A DNA stretch of 64,000 nucleotides from NCBI GenBank assembly GCA_022825925.1, contig JAJDVW010000126.1, forward strand, positions 1 through 64,000. The letters are read 5' to 3'. The notes under the pieces were generated by a model, which was given only the letters and a program-made list of their open reading frames with translations, made no database searches and was not told the origin of the DNA. The position numbers and the translations under genes are program-made. Source of the DNA: Pseudomonadales bacterium (GTDB taxonomy: Bacteria; Pseudomonadota; Gammaproteobacteria; Pseudomonadales; Azotimanducaceae). This document shows positions 33,845 through 42,993 of this stretch, piece by piece. The first letter of the stretch is position 1. The number at the start of each line of letters is the position of its first letter.

Positions 33845-34288
33845 ATGAGCGATCTGGCGAAGACCACCACGGCGAACATCGTCCCGACGCTGCGCTATCG
33901 GGATGCCCACGCCGCCATCGACTGGCTCGAGCGGGCATTCGGTTTCCGTCGTCACTTCGTGGTGCCGGACGGGGAAGGTGGCGTGGCGCATGCGCAGCTC
34001 ACCTTCGGCAACGGCATGATCATGCTGAGTTCTGCCCGTGAAGACGAGTTCGGGCGGATGCAGCGGCCGCCCGAGTCCGCCGATGCCCCGGTGTCGCAGA
34101 GCCCGTACGTGATCGTCACGGACGTGGACGCGCACCACGCGCGGGCGGTCGAGGCCGGTGCGGACGTGGTGATGCCCCCGGAGGACAAGGACTACGGGGG
34201 CCGGGGCTACGGGTGCCGGGACCCCGAAGGCAACCTCTGGAGCTTTGGCAGCTACGATCCCTGGGAGGACGAAGCGGCAGCGGATTAG
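33845..34288 (+). CDS. VOC-family (glyoxalase-like) protein
   Basis: The protein has 147 residues and two beta-alpha-beta-beta-beta modules: VPTLRYRDAHAAIDWLERAF and SPYVIVTDVDAHHARAVEAG, then YGCRDPEGNLWSFGSYDPWE. This is the PhnB/glyoxalase-like subgroup often annotated as bleomycin-resistance-like. A scrap resembling its last 20 codons recurs at 39329-39388. Substrate unknown; roles in antibiotic sequestration or as a small dioxygenase-like fold are possible. Confidence 0.82.
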   Translation: MSDLAKTTTANIVPTLRYRDAHAAIDWLERAFGFRRHFVVPDGEGGVAHAQLTFGNGMIMLSSAREDEFGRMQRPPESADAPVSQSPYVIVTDVDAHHARAVEAGADVVMPPEDKDYGGRGYGCRDPEGNLWSFGSYDPWEDEAAAD

Positions 34289-34334
34289 GTGGGCCGGGCG
34301 GCAGATCCCGGGGCCACGGTCACCACTGGGCGAC

Positions 34335-34738
34335 TCACGGTCCAGGCGGCCGAGTCCAGTTCTCGATCACGACCTCCGGGATGCCGTGGAAGTCCCTTTC
34401 GCTGTTCGTGACCAGGGTCACCCCCAAAGAAACGGCGTGGGCGGCTATCTGCCGATCGTAAGCGCCGCGCCGAGAGGGCGCACGGCCTGTATGCGCCCGA
34501 AAGCCCTTGTGGCGGCGGCGTCGAAAGGCATGACTGCGATCAAGGAGAGCACCACGGAAGCGTCGCTCCGCGCCAGGTTGGGATCGGTGCTCCTGGCGAA
34601 CCCGACCTCAAGCTCCCCGAGTGTGACCGCCGAGATGACGAGATCGCCCACGCTGCACTCGTCCAGGCGTCGGTCCAGGTGTCGGCTGCCCCCGAGGATC
34701 GCGCAAATGCAGATGTTCGTGTCGAGCATGTACCTCAT
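34335..34738 (-). pseudogene. VapC PIN-domain toxin, frameshifted
   Basis: Residues 1-90 (MRYMLDTNICICAIL with the first PIN Asp, then SAVTLGELEVGFARS with the Glu) are good VapC sequence. Near 34455 the frame breaks; the remaining PIN part (YDRQIAAHAVSLGVTLVTNS, then ERDFHGIPEVVIENW) is in another frame and stops at 34335. The start overlaps the vapB stop by 4 nt (ATGA), a normal vapBC coupling. Without frame repair the last catalytic Asp region is lost. Confidence 0.72.
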
Positions 34739-35037
34739 GAATTCCCGGGCCCGCGTCGTTCCTCGCTTTCTGCCGGAGGCGGCGTCCAGTCACGCTGACC
34801 CTGCATGGGTTGTTCGCGGACGAATCCGCGGAAGTGAGGCGCGAGCTTGCGCAGTGCGGTGCCCAGACTGGTAAGCGGGCGCCTGGCAGGCCGCACGATC
34901 AACTCGTCGCCCCGCCGCTCGATCTCGACTTCGATGTCCACGGTGTCGAACGCAAGCGCCTTCGGGATGCGAACCGCCTGACTGTTGCCGTTGCGGAACA
35001 GGCGCGTGGACTTGACGATGGGTTCCGGCTCGCTCAT
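34735..35037 (-). CDS. VapB-type (AbrB-fold) antitoxin
   Basis: The protein has 100 residues. The swapped-hairpin AbrB domain is at the N-terminus (STRLFRNGNSQAVRIPKALA, then IEVEIERRGDELIVRP), and a C-terminal tail (SLGTALRKLAPHFRGFVREQ) would wrap the VapC partner. It is intact and lies directly upstream of the damaged vapC with 4-nt overlap. It presumably still represses the promoter in the ~170-bp gap upstream, in which I see no other feature. Confidence 0.8.
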   Translation of the reverse strand: MSEPEPIVKSTRLFRNGNSQAVRIPKALAFDTVDIEVEIERRGDELIVRPARRPLTSLGTALRKLAPHFRGFVREQPMQGQRDWTPPPAESEERRGPGNS

Positions 35038-35211
35038 TGCGGGTTACCCGGGTGGGTCTCCGGCTCGGTTCGACCTGGAGTGTAGGCGGACCGGACCCAT
35101 GCAAATACGAACGTGTGTGCAAAGATAACGCACGGCGGCAAGAGACATCGAGCGCTCACAATGAACCGCCGAGATCGGGAGGCAAACTCCGGCGTCCCAG
35201 GACCCGGGAGC

Positions 35212-36666
35212 CTAGCGGTTGACGCGGAGCGTGTAGGCCAGTCGCCGCAGGTCCTCCCAGTCGTGGCGCAGCGTGCCCGTGAGGTAGAGCGTGATCCGAC
35301 CACGCCCGGCATCGAGCACGCTGACCACCAGTGTGCGCAGTTCTGCCTGGGACTCGGGCGCCCGCCAGTCGACGGTGACTTGCTCCGCGGCGACATTGCC
35401 GTGCAGCATGGCGGTATCCCCGTCGGCGACCGGGTCGGGTCCCTCGCCGTCCGAAGGCCTTGGAAAGGCGCGTTGCCCGTCTCCCACCGCCCCCAGCGAG
35501 GCGACGTACGCCTCCGCCAACTCCGCCACGTCGGCGTCGGCCTCCGGCGTGACTCCGAGGTCCATTCGCGGGACGCCGTACGGCGATGCCACGCTGAGGA
35601 GCTTGTCGGTGCCTTCCACGACGGTGGTGTACGAAGCGGGATACAGGACCGACACCCGGCGCGCCCCGTTTCTCGAACACGCGGAGGTGCCAGTCGGGCA
35701 CGTTCGGCTCAGGCGTGAGGTCTCGGGCGACCCTGAACCCGATGCCGTCGAACAGTACATCCGGCGGGTCGTCGCTGCGGTCGGCCGACCGCAGGCTCGG
35801 CAGGTCGTATCCGAAGGAGCCGCCGCGGATGCTGTACGCGTCGCAATCCTCCTTGTGCAGAGCAGACCCGTCGGTGGGCACGTTGGCGTAGCTGCGTTCG
35901 TAACAGTCCTGCAGCCACTCCCAGACGTTGCCCGTCATGTCATGCAGACCAAAGGCGTTGGGTTTGAACTGCCCGACCGGCGCCATGTCCGCGAAGCCGT
36001 CGCTGCATGCTGTCGTGACCTGCTCGGGCGAGACCGCGTTCAGTGACTGGTCGGGGACGTTGCCGTACTCACAGAGCAGTTCCTGGTCGTCCCCGAAGTG
36101 GTAGATGGAGTCGGTGCCCGCACGCAGCGCGTACTCGAACTCCGCCTCCGTCGGCAGCCGGTACCGGGCGCCCGTACGCAGGCCGAGCCAGTGCAGGTAG
36201 GCGTTCGCAGCGTGCCGGTCGACGCAGGAAGCGGGGTAGTCGAGACGGAACTCCCGTCCGAGGTTGCTCCACGTGCCTTGCGCTTCGCGGGTCCAGACGC
36301 CGTCCTGGTTCGCATCGGAGAAGCAGCCGCTCGGCATCTCGTAGCCGGTGTCCCTGACGAACTCGATGAACTGTCCGTTCGTCACCTCGAATACCCCGAG
36401 CGCGAACGCGGGCACGGAGACCCGAACGCGCCTTCCGCCGGGGCCCTCGACGTCGTCTTCGTCGTGGTTGCGGGAGTCGAGGCTGCGCCCCGGTTCGTCC
36501 TGTGGCGACCCGCGCAGGAAGTCCCCGGCCGGACCACGACCATCTCGGGACAGGATGAGCAATCCCGGAACCGGTCCGAAGTCTCCTCCGGTTGGGCGAA
36601 AACCGCACCGGCCAACAGCATCGCCAGTACGGCCGGACCGGCGCCGGAACCGGCGGGAGCCGCCAT
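35212..36666 (-). pseudogene. Formylglycine-generating-enzyme-like (SUMF1) exported protein, two frameshifts
   Basis: A signal peptide (AVLAMLLAGAVFAQ) leads to FRDCSSCPEMVVVRPG. One base is missing in a G-run near 36530; in the next frame the FGE-sulfatase domain continues (FALGVFEVTNGQFIEFV, RYRLPTEAEFEYALRAG, FGLHDMTGNVWEWLQD, RGGSFGYDLPSLRSA, GFRVARDL). A second shift near 35665 leads to a C-terminal domain of about 150 residues ending LRRLAYTLRVNR. The N-terminal part is the CPEM-containing FGE subtype common in serine-kinase-like contexts. No sulfatase gene is nearby. Confidence 0.72.
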
Positions 36667-36784
36667 GCTCACGCCCGGCCCAGTGTCGGTGCGGCGCCTC
36701 CGTCGATCGTCGTGCATGGCCAATCGCCTCGTGAACATCGTATCGCTATGCATCGAGCGACGTGATCCGGTCCCTTGGACGTAT

Positions 36785-37240
36785 CTAGCCGCCGGCGAGA
36801 ATCTCGGCGAAGAGCCCGCAGCGGTGGATGAGCGCCTTGATCAGCCGCTTGCGGGCCAGCTCGTTGAGGCGCGCGCAGGGCTCGTTCAGCTGCAGGCCGC
36901 GAAGTACCGCATCGCCCACACGGAAGCGTTGCCCGACGAGGTGGGTCAGCGGGACGCCGCGAGTGACGATGTTCATGCGGCACTCTTCCGGCGCGAGCTG
37001 CAGGTTGTGGTCTCGCAGGACGGTCGCCAGCACTTCGTTCTCGAAGAGCGTGATCTGGCGGCGTGCGCCCTTGGACGACGAGAAGTGCCCCGACTCCTTG
37101 CCCAGACAGTACCGGTCTCCGCGAACCCCCTGGCCCGCAATCGCCTCGATGACGTCCGGCGACCGCATGCGGGCGCCCCCATCCTCCGCGAGATGAACGG
37201 AACAGACCTCTCCCTGCCAGACCATGGTCGCGCCCTCCAT
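36785..37240 (-). CDS. MOSC-domain protein
   Basis: The protein has 151 residues. GVRGDRYCLGKESGHFSS and QITLFENEVLATV, then MNIVTRGVPLTHLVGQRFRV and the conserved Cys in LNEPCARLNEL, are typical of MOSC domains, which carry sulfur or bind molybdenum cofactor and process MoCo-dependent substrates. The gene diverges from a MocR-type regulator pseudogene with a palindrome in the shared intergenic gap, so it may have been its target. Confidence 0.82.
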   Translation of the reverse strand: MEGATMVWQGEVCSVHLAEDGGARMRSPDVIEAIAGQGVRGDRYCLGKESGHFSSSKGARRQITLFENEVLATVLRDHNLQLAPEECRMNIVTRGVPLTHLVGQRFRVGDAVLRGLQLNEPCARLNELARKRLIKALIHRCGLFAEILAGG

Positions 37241-37302
37241 TTATGGGTCGAGGGGCAGTCTCGCCGCGACATGGACTCATGGAAAGATCCAGAACAGGTC
37301 AT

Positions 37303-37317
37303 ATTGGTAGTACCAAT
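37303..37317. promoter_or_regulatory. Perfect palindrome between MOSC and MocR genes
   Basis: ATTGGTA-G-TACCAAT has 7-bp perfect arms and lies 9 bp before the MocR start and 63 bp upstream of the MOSC gene. It is AT-rich relative to its surroundings. A divergent operator is the simplest reading; MocR regulators usually bind direct repeats, so another protein could also use it. Confidence 0.45.
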
Positions 37318-37325
37318 CTGATTTG

Positions 37326-38790
37326 ATGCTCCAATTGGCATTGGACCCGGATCGCCCGCTGAACCGAAGCGTCTACACCGCGTTGCGCGAGGCCATACTG
37401 GAACGGCGGATCGTTCCGGGCAGCAAAGCTGCCGTCGTCCCGGGCACTCGCCGCGGACCTGGGCGTGTCCCGCAACACGGTGCTCTACGCCTACGAGCAA
37501 CTGGCGGCCGAGGGGTACGTGGAGACGCGGGTCGGCTCCGGGACGTACGTCGTCGACTCGCTGGCGGGTGGCGTGCCGGCGAGCGGACGAGACAGCCGTC
37601 GCGGCGAAGGGCGACGCAGGCTCTCGTCTCTCGGAGCGCGGCTCGCGCGCGATGGGTCCCCCGGACGCGGATTCGGAGACCAGCGCCGCGAGGCCCTCCG
37701 CGACGAGTTCCGACTCGCGGGAGCGGGGCACGAGCAGGAGACGCTGAACGCCTGGGCACGGCTCGTGGGGCGCCGGGCCCGCAGCCTGTCGCGCCCGGCG
37801 GCTCGCCCGAACTGCGCGCGGCCCTGGCCGGTTATCTGGCGCGCGCCCGCGGTCTCCCATGCCGGCCGGAGCAGATCGTGGTCACCCAGGGTTCCCAGCA
37901 GGGGATCGACCTGTGCCTGCGCCTGCTCGTCGACCCGGGTGACCGCGTGGTCGTCGAGGAGCCGCACTACGCGGGGTACGGGAGTTGCCTGCGTGCCTGT
38001 GGCGCTTCCGTCGTCCACGTCGCGGTAGACACGGCGGGAATGAAGGTGGAACCGCTCGCCGAAATCGAGGCTGCGAAGGTCGTGTGCGTCACGCCTTCTC
38101 ACCAGTTCCCCACCGGCGGCGCGATGCCGCTCTCGCGACGGCTGCGCCTGCTCGACTGGGCCCGGCAGCACGGTACCGTCGTACTCGAGGATGACTAGGA
38201 TGGCGAGTTCCGGCACGAGGGCCGCCCCATCGAGTGCCTTCACTCGCTCGATGCGCAGGAGCAGGTGATTTACCTCGGCACGGCGTCGAGGATGCTGTTT
38301 CCGGCGCTCCGGATCGGATGGGCCGTCGTGCCCGACGATCTCGTCGACGCCTTCCAGCGGCTCAAGGCCATCGCGGACCGCGACACGTCGAGTCTGGAAC
38401 AGCGGGTGCTCGCGGACTTCATCGGTGGCGGCTGGCTGGAGCGCCACGTCCGGCGCGCCCGCAAGCGGTACGCGGTCCGACGCGCGGCATTCCAGGAAGC
38501 CCTCGGGCGCGAACTCGGCACGCGCGCGGAACTGGCCGGGTGAGTGCGGGCACTCATGCGCTGCTGCGCATCCCGGAGCTCCCGGCCAGCCGCTTTGCGG
38601 ACTTGCGCCGAGCCTGCCGGAAACGCGGCGTCGGTATCTACTCGGCCGCGCAATGCTATGCGCGGCCACCGGCGTGCGTGGAGTTGCTTGCCGGCTACGC
38701 CTCCCTCCCGGAGCCGGACCTCGCGGTTGGCGTGAGGAAACTCAGGGAGGCGCTGGACAGCTTGGGAGGGGGGCTAGCAGGGTGTCGGAC
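37326..38790 (+). pseudogene. MocR/GabR-type GntR regulator, multiply disabled
   Basis: Pieces in order: the winged-helix start (LNRSVYTALREAILERRIVP), then after an extra A near 37425 GVSRNTVLYAYEQLAAEGYV in the next frame. After another shift near 37790 the aminotransferase-like part runs SPELRAALAGYLARARG, IVVTQGSQQGIDLCLRLLVD, VVEEPHYAGYGSCLRACG. Then comes TAG at 38196-38198 in LEDD*DGEF, where the family has Tyr, then IYLGTASRMLFPALRIGW, and a further shift near 38540 before VGIYSAAQCYA. At least four lesions; it is dead. Confidence 0.85.
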
Positions 38791-39086
38791 TTGGCAGCGA
38801 TCGGCCTGAACGGGATCGTGTAAATCAGGGATGGCCGTCTCTCCGGCCTGTCACACCAAGTATCGTCGGGCGTCCGACGTTGCCCGAGGCACGCTTGGAA
38901 GGCTGGCCTGCGCGACAGGCTTGGAGAGACGGAAACCGCCCTGCTCCGTTGCCCTTCTGGCTGGAAGCCAGCGGTCCGGCAGGGCGGCTCCTTATGTCCG
39001 TGCCACGTTCGAAGCTTCGGCTGCTTAGTGCAGCGTCGCACAGCATACCACGGTCGGGTGTGGTCGGTGGCAAACTTGGCGGCCGA

Positions 39087-39152
39087 GATTTCAAAGTGAC
39101 CCGGATATGGACCTCCAAGCCAAGTTTCGGGTTGGCGATTTCAAACTGACCC
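39087..39152. repeat. Direct repeats resembling IS21-family end sequences
   Basis: GATTTCAAAGTGACCC at 39087-39102 and GATTTCAAACTGACCC at 39137-39152 differ at one base. Their reverse complements (GGGTCAGTTTGAAATC) resemble the internal repeats at ends of IS21-family elements. No istA or istB frame is present. The ~625-bp stretch 38791-39415 otherwise has no gene; it seems to be a mosaic of element ends and gene scraps. Confidence 0.35.
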
Positions 39153-39328
39153 ACCAGGGTCAAGATGGCCCTTGTCCTAGGCTGGGCCAGGAGCCTTCAG
39201 CCGGTAGCGCGAGCGCAGCCCGCGCAGGGGCTTGCTCCTCGCAAGCAAACCAGCGCCCCCCGGCGACGGCTTTGGTGGCGCTAGCCGTGCAATCAGCCCG
39301 ACACCCTGACTTCGTCCGACCCGACGCG

Positions 39329-39388
39329 TGCCGGGACCCAGAAGGCAACCTCTGGAGCCTCGGGAGTTATGGCCCGTGGGAGGAGTAG
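39329..39388 (+). pseudogene. 3' scrap of a VOC-family gene
   Basis: The last ~20 codons of a VOC gene are present (CRDPEGNLWSLGSYGPWEE then stop), clearly related to the end of the intact gene at 34217-34288. Just before it, 39302-39326 repeats 25 nt (one mismatch) of the 3' end of the MBL gene at 40755-40779. Two unrelated gene tails are thus abutted, pointing to past duplication or recombination. Confidence 0.6.
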
Positions 39389-39415
39389 GGCGGCGCTCGA
39401 GCCTTCGTGGCTCAG

Positions 39416-40108
39416 CTACAGCAACAAGCCTATGCCGAGCGACACCGCCGCGATCACCACCGCGATAAAGATCTGTTTGCGAACAGACAGCGCTTGCATC
39501 TTGCGGAAGTTGATCCCGGCTTCGACAACATTCGCGTTGTTCTCGTCGTACAGATCCTCTATTCGCTTGAAGAGGAAGACAGCAGCGCAATACTCTGACA
39601 CAACGTCGTTATTGACGACCGGTATCTCCCCGAGGTTCGAGTCCGACTGCTTAGCCCGTAGGAGCTGGGCCTTCGCCGATCTGTACGTGTCGTTGACTTC
39701 CTGGAGGAAGTGACCGTTGCTTACAAGACGAAGCGTATCCAAATCTTGCAGGACCGTCGCCTTATAGTAGTCATCATAGTAGAGGCACAGGAACTTACAC
39801 ACGTCTAAAACCGCTCGCTGAACGTGGCCTTCCATCTTGTTGAGGTGACGATCGTCCGTATCCTTATCAATCTCTGAAGCAACCGTCAAATGCCGGGCGA
39901 AGTGGTCAAACGCGTTGCGATACTCGTTCCATACTTGCAGAGGCACCTTTTGGTCTCTGGACTCGTAAAGGGACACGAAGTACCGTGCGATGTAGTACAG
40001 CTCTATTGTTCTGCGATAACCAGTCGCCTTTGATCTATCTGCCTGTTTTCTCGCGCCGAGCAACAACTCCTCAGCAGAAGTGTAGGTCAGGTATGGACCT
40101 GTGGTCAT
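39416..40108 (-). CDS. Membrane-tailed HEPN-like protein of unknown function
   Basis: The protein has 230 residues, mostly helical, ending in one transmembrane helix (KQIFIAVVIAAVSLGIGLLL). Residues ~64-69 read RNAFDH, which fits the R-N-x3-H (Rx4H) motif of HEPN ribonucleases. Base composition is clearly lower in GC than its neighbours, suggesting recent transfer. It overlaps a small upstream gene by 4 nt (ATGA). A membrane-attached HEPN toxin in an abortive-infection or toxin-antitoxin cassette is possible but unproven. Confidence 0.6.
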   Translation of the reverse strand: MTTGPYLTYTSAEELLLGARKQADRSKATGYRRTIELYYIARYFVSLYESRDQKVPLQVWNEYRNAFDHFARHLTVASEIDKDTDDRHLNKMEGHVQRAVLDVCKFLCLYYDDYYKATVLQDLDTLRLVSNGHFLQEVNDTYRSAKAQLLRAKQSDSNLGEIPVVNNDVVSEYCAAVFLFKRIEDLYDENNANVVEAGINFRKMQALSVRKQIFIAVVIAAVSLGIGLLL

Positions 40109-40320
40109 TCTACTTTGTCGTGCCCTCGCAATCTTGCGACCCGCTGCATGAGCACATTGCCTTGTGGCGGCACGCGGTCGTCCGTCGCGATCGGCAGGTC
40201 CATAATGTCCTTGTCGCCTAGGAGAGACCGTTCAATGTCTTTCAGGTCTGCGTCCCAGAATGGGTCTCGGTGATCCTTGTTCTCTGCCACGTCAGTCCCT
40301 CCACGACCTAGTTGGCGCAT
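40105..40320 (-). CDS. Small acidic protein upstream of the HEPN-like gene
   Basis: The protein has 71 residues (DHRDPFWDADLKDIERSLLG, then DLPIATDDRVPPQGNVLMQR). No family is recognised. Its stop overlaps the start of the HEPN-like gene, so the two are translationally coupled, the usual layout of an antitoxin or regulator followed by an effector. Base composition matches the lower-GC partner. The assigned role is inference from arrangement only. Confidence 0.5.
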   Translation of the reverse strand: MRQLGRGGTDVAENKDHRDPFWDADLKDIERSLLGDKDIMDLPIATDDRVPPQGNVLMQRVARLRGHDKVE

Positions 40321-40414
40321 GAGCGTTCCACGGATTGCGCTACTGTTACACAGCCTGCGCTATGAACGTCGTTTCGATGGGCGATGGGAATTGGCTCGGA
40401 CAGTGCCGTAAGCC

Positions 40415-40609
40415 CTAGCTGTGCTGGTGTCCGAAACTAGGGCTTTGGATTCGTGAGACAGTGATGCCACTGTCGATGTCACTCACCGCCTGCGCGCCGA
40501 GAAGGAATCGGGCCCGCTCGAATTCTCCAGCGACAGGACTTTCCTGAAGAACCAGGAGATCGGAGCGGAGCCTTTCGGATGCTCGCAGTGAGTCTGCTTC
40601 CGGTTCCAT
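40415..40609 (-). CDS. Possible small protein, unknown
   Basis: A 64-residue frame (ASERLRSDLLVLQESPVAGE, then FERARFLLGAQAVSDIDSG) is preceded by a strong GGAGGG site 5-8 nt before its ATG. It lies in an otherwise empty ~425-bp stretch (40321-40745), in the same orientation as the HEPN-like pair. It could be a third, 5' gene of that cassette or a chance frame. Confidence 0.35.
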   Translation of the reverse strand: MEPEADSLRASERLRSDLLVLQESPVAGEFERARFLLGAQAVSDIDSGITVSRIQSPSFGHQHS

Positions 40610-40745
40610 TTCGCCCTCCCACGCGACGACACCGGCTTCAAGGATCGAGTCGCGATACAGCAGCCGGCCTTACGACAGCCACTGCCCCGACGCGTGCACC
40701 ATAAGGGAATCCGTCGCAGTTTGCCACTTTCGTGATCGGATGCAA

Positions 40746-41780
40746 TCAGTGGGTCACCCTGACCTCGTCCGACCCGACGGGCAGTTCGAAGCGCATCCCG
40801 TCGATCGTCAATATGACCTCATCGGGCAGACCGCGCCGGAACACGTCCTCCATGAAGGCGTTCGCCGGCGTGGGGACGAGGTGATACAGGGCGAGCCGTC
40901 GGGCCCTCGCGCGTTCCGCCAGGGCGGCGATGTCGCCGGTGTGGGCGTGGTAGTCGAGGACATCCCTCAGGATCTGTGCGCCGCGGGGATTGACCTCCTC
41001 GTTGGCCCGTGCGAGGGCCAGCACCAGGTGCTCCGCCAGCGCGTCCACGACGAGCAGGTCCGCCCCTTCGGCCGCCTGCTCGAGCGATGGGATGACGACC
41101 GTGTCCCCGGTGACGACCACCGACCGGCCGCGGTAGTCGAAGCGGTAGCCGGAGGCGGGGGCTACCGGGGAGTGGTCCACGGGGAACGCCCGGATGCGCA
41201 GGCCGTTCTCGTCGTGGATAAGGCCGGGCTCGATCGTTCGGGCCGCGAGCACCCCGAGTTCGGCCGGCACGAGTTCGCTGCCGTGGTGCTCGGTGCGGTA
41301 GGCGGCGTCCAGGGCGAATGCCCTGTTGAAGCCCGCGACCACCTCTTCCACGCCCTTGGGCCCCACGACCTGGAGCGGTGCGGCCCGGCCGGCGGCCCAG
41401 GAGTTGATGTTGTGGTCGCCGATCGCACCGATGTGGTCCGAGTGGTAGTGCGTAAGGAGGATGGCCCGCATGGAGGCAACGGGCATACCTCCGAGCGCTA
41501 GCACCTGGGCGGAGCCGGAACCCGCGTCCACGAGGAACAGGTCGTCTCCGGCGATGACCGCCACGCAGGCCTGCGCCCGCCCCGGCGCCGGCAGGGGCGA
41601 CGCGCTGCCGCAGATGAAGACGTGCAGGCTGTCGGGGTCGAGCGGCTCCTGCGCTCCGATCGCGGCGGAGAGCATGCGCTCCAGCACGAGATCCTGACCC
41701 GTCCGCGTCTGCGTGGCGAACCAGTACATGATCGCCCCGACGGCCGCGATGACGACCACCGCGATCGCGATGCGTTTCAT
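40746..41780 (-). CDS. Membrane-anchored metallo-beta-lactamase-fold hydrolase
   Basis: The protein has 344 residues. A single N-terminal hydrophobic segment (AIAVVVIAAVGAIMYWFA) anchors it. The MBL core has HYHSDHIGAIGDH (HxHxDH zinc motif), VVTGDTVV and a late His (DYHAHTGDI), in the RNase-Z/arylsulfatase-like branch. It is probably a periplasm-facing hydrolase of unknown substrate. It begins 4 bp downstream of the thiolase stop on the same strand and so belongs to the DUF35-thiolase-MBL transcription unit. Confidence 0.82.
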   Translation of the reverse strand: MKRIAIAVVVIAAVGAIMYWFATQTRTGQDLVLERMLSAAIGAQEPLDPDSLHVFICGSASPLPAPGRAQACVAVIAGDDLFLVDAGSGSAQVLALGGMPVASMRAILLTHYHSDHIGAIGDHNINSWAAGRAAPLQVVGPKGVEEVVAGFNRAFALDAAYRTEHHGSELVPAELGVLAARTIEPGLIHDENGLRIRAFPVDHSPVAPASGYRFDYRGRSVVVTGDTVVIPSLEQAAEGADLLVVDALAEHLVLALARANEEVNPRGAQILRDVLDYHAHTGDIAALAERARARRLALYHLVPTPANAFMEDVFRRGLPDEVILTIDGMRFELPVGSDEVRVTH

Positions 41781-41784
41781 GGGT

Positions 41785-42993
41785 TTACTCGTCCGAGGCC
41801 AAGACCAGCGTCCCCGTCGTCGAGAGCGTGCCGCCCGTGCCGTTCACGACGCAGGTGCGGGCGTTCGTCTGCTTGCCCTCGATGCCGTGCACGCCGTCCT
41901 CCGCGGTGCCGGAGAGCTGCCGGTACGCCTCGACGAGCAACTGCATGCCGTACATGCCGGAGTGGTTGAACGACAGTCCGCCGCCGTTGGTATTGATCGG
42001 CAAGCGGCCGCCAGGCGCGGCGTGCCCTTCCTTCCAGAGCGTGTATCCCTTGCCGCGCGGGGCGAGGCCGAGCATCTCCGCGGTCATGGCGGCGGTGATC
42101 GTGAACGAGTCGTAGATCATCGCCATCTCCATGTCCTGCGGCCCGAGCCCCGCCATCTCGTAGGCGATCGCGGACGAGCGGGAGGCCGACGTGGCGGTGA
42201 AGTCCTCCATCTCAAGCATGTTCTGGTGGCCCATGGACTCCCCGGCGCCGGCGACCCAGACCGGGCGCGTGCGCAGGCTCTTGGCGATCTCGGGACGCGC
42301 GACGATCACGGCGCCCCCGTGGTCAGTCACGAGGCAGCAGTGGAACAGCGTCAGCGGCCAGGCGATCAGCCGGGCTTCCATCACGTCAGCCACGTTGATC
42401 GGGCCGCCGAAGGGGTTGGTGTCCTTCGAGAACATGAGCGCCCGCGGGTTCAGCATCGCCCATTGGCGCGTCACCACCGAGACGTGGGCGAAGTCCTCCG
42501 GCGTCGTGCCGAAGCGGTGCATGTGGCGCACCATCGCGTGGGCGTAGTTCGACGGCGCGCCGAAGATGCCGTAGGGCATCGTCATCTCGGTGCCGGGGTC
42601 GATCTCGCCGGCCACCGGCCGCCCTCCGCCGCCGGCGCCGCGGTACGACCACCCGGCCTGTCCATGGCTCACCAGGGCGATGTCGATGATCCCCGCGTGG
42701 ATCGCCGCCAGCGCGTGGTGGACGTGGACCTGGAAGGAACAGCCACCCACCGTCGTGGTGTCGAGGTAATGGGGGCGGATGCCGAGGTGCTCCGCGAGCT
42801 GTTGCGACCAGCCGGTCGAGAAGACGCCCTCGATGTCCGAAATCGGGATCCCGGTCAGGTCTGTGACGTTCTTGATCGCCTCGATATGGTGCTGCAGCGA
42901 CGTGACCTTGGGCCCGCGCTCCTCCGGGTAGCCGATCTCGTTCGACTCCGCGGCGCCGACGATGGCCGCCGCGTTCCTCAGGTTCGCTGCCAT
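41785..42993 (-). CDS. SCP-x-type thiolase / Ltp2-like retro-aldolase
   Basis: The protein has 402 residues with the nucleophile region TTTVGGCSFQVHVHHALAAI (Cys ~90), NPFGGPINVADVMEARLIAW, TDHGGAVIV, and a C-terminal NTNGGGLSFNHSGMYGMQ. The second thiolase Cys motif is not classical (VVNGTGGTLSTTG), as in SCP-x and the steroid side-chain retro-aldolase Ltp2. Those enzymes need a DUF35 partner, and one overlaps it upstream here. ATG 42993 follows GGAGG. A role in sterol or branched side-chain catabolism is likely. Confidence 0.82.
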   Translation of the reverse strand: MAANLRNAAAIVGAAESNEIGYPEERGPKVTSLQHHIEAIKNVTDLTGIPISDIEGVFSTGWSQQLAEHLGIRPHYLDTTTVGGCSFQVHVHHALAAIHAGIIDIALVSHGQAGWSYRGAGGGGRPVAGEIDPGTEMTMPYGIFGAPSNYAHAMVRHMHRFGTTPEDFAHVSVVTRQWAMLNPRALMFSKDTNPFGGPINVADVMEARLIAWPLTLFHCCLVTDHGGAVIVARPEIAKSLRTRPVWVAGAGESMGHQNMLEMEDFTATSASRSSAIAYEMAGLGPQDMEMAMIYDSFTITAAMTAEMLGLAPRGKGYTLWKEGHAAPGGRLPINTNGGGLSFNHSGMYGMQLLVEAYRQLSGTAEDGVHGIEGKQTNARTCVVNGTGGTLSTTGTLVLASDE

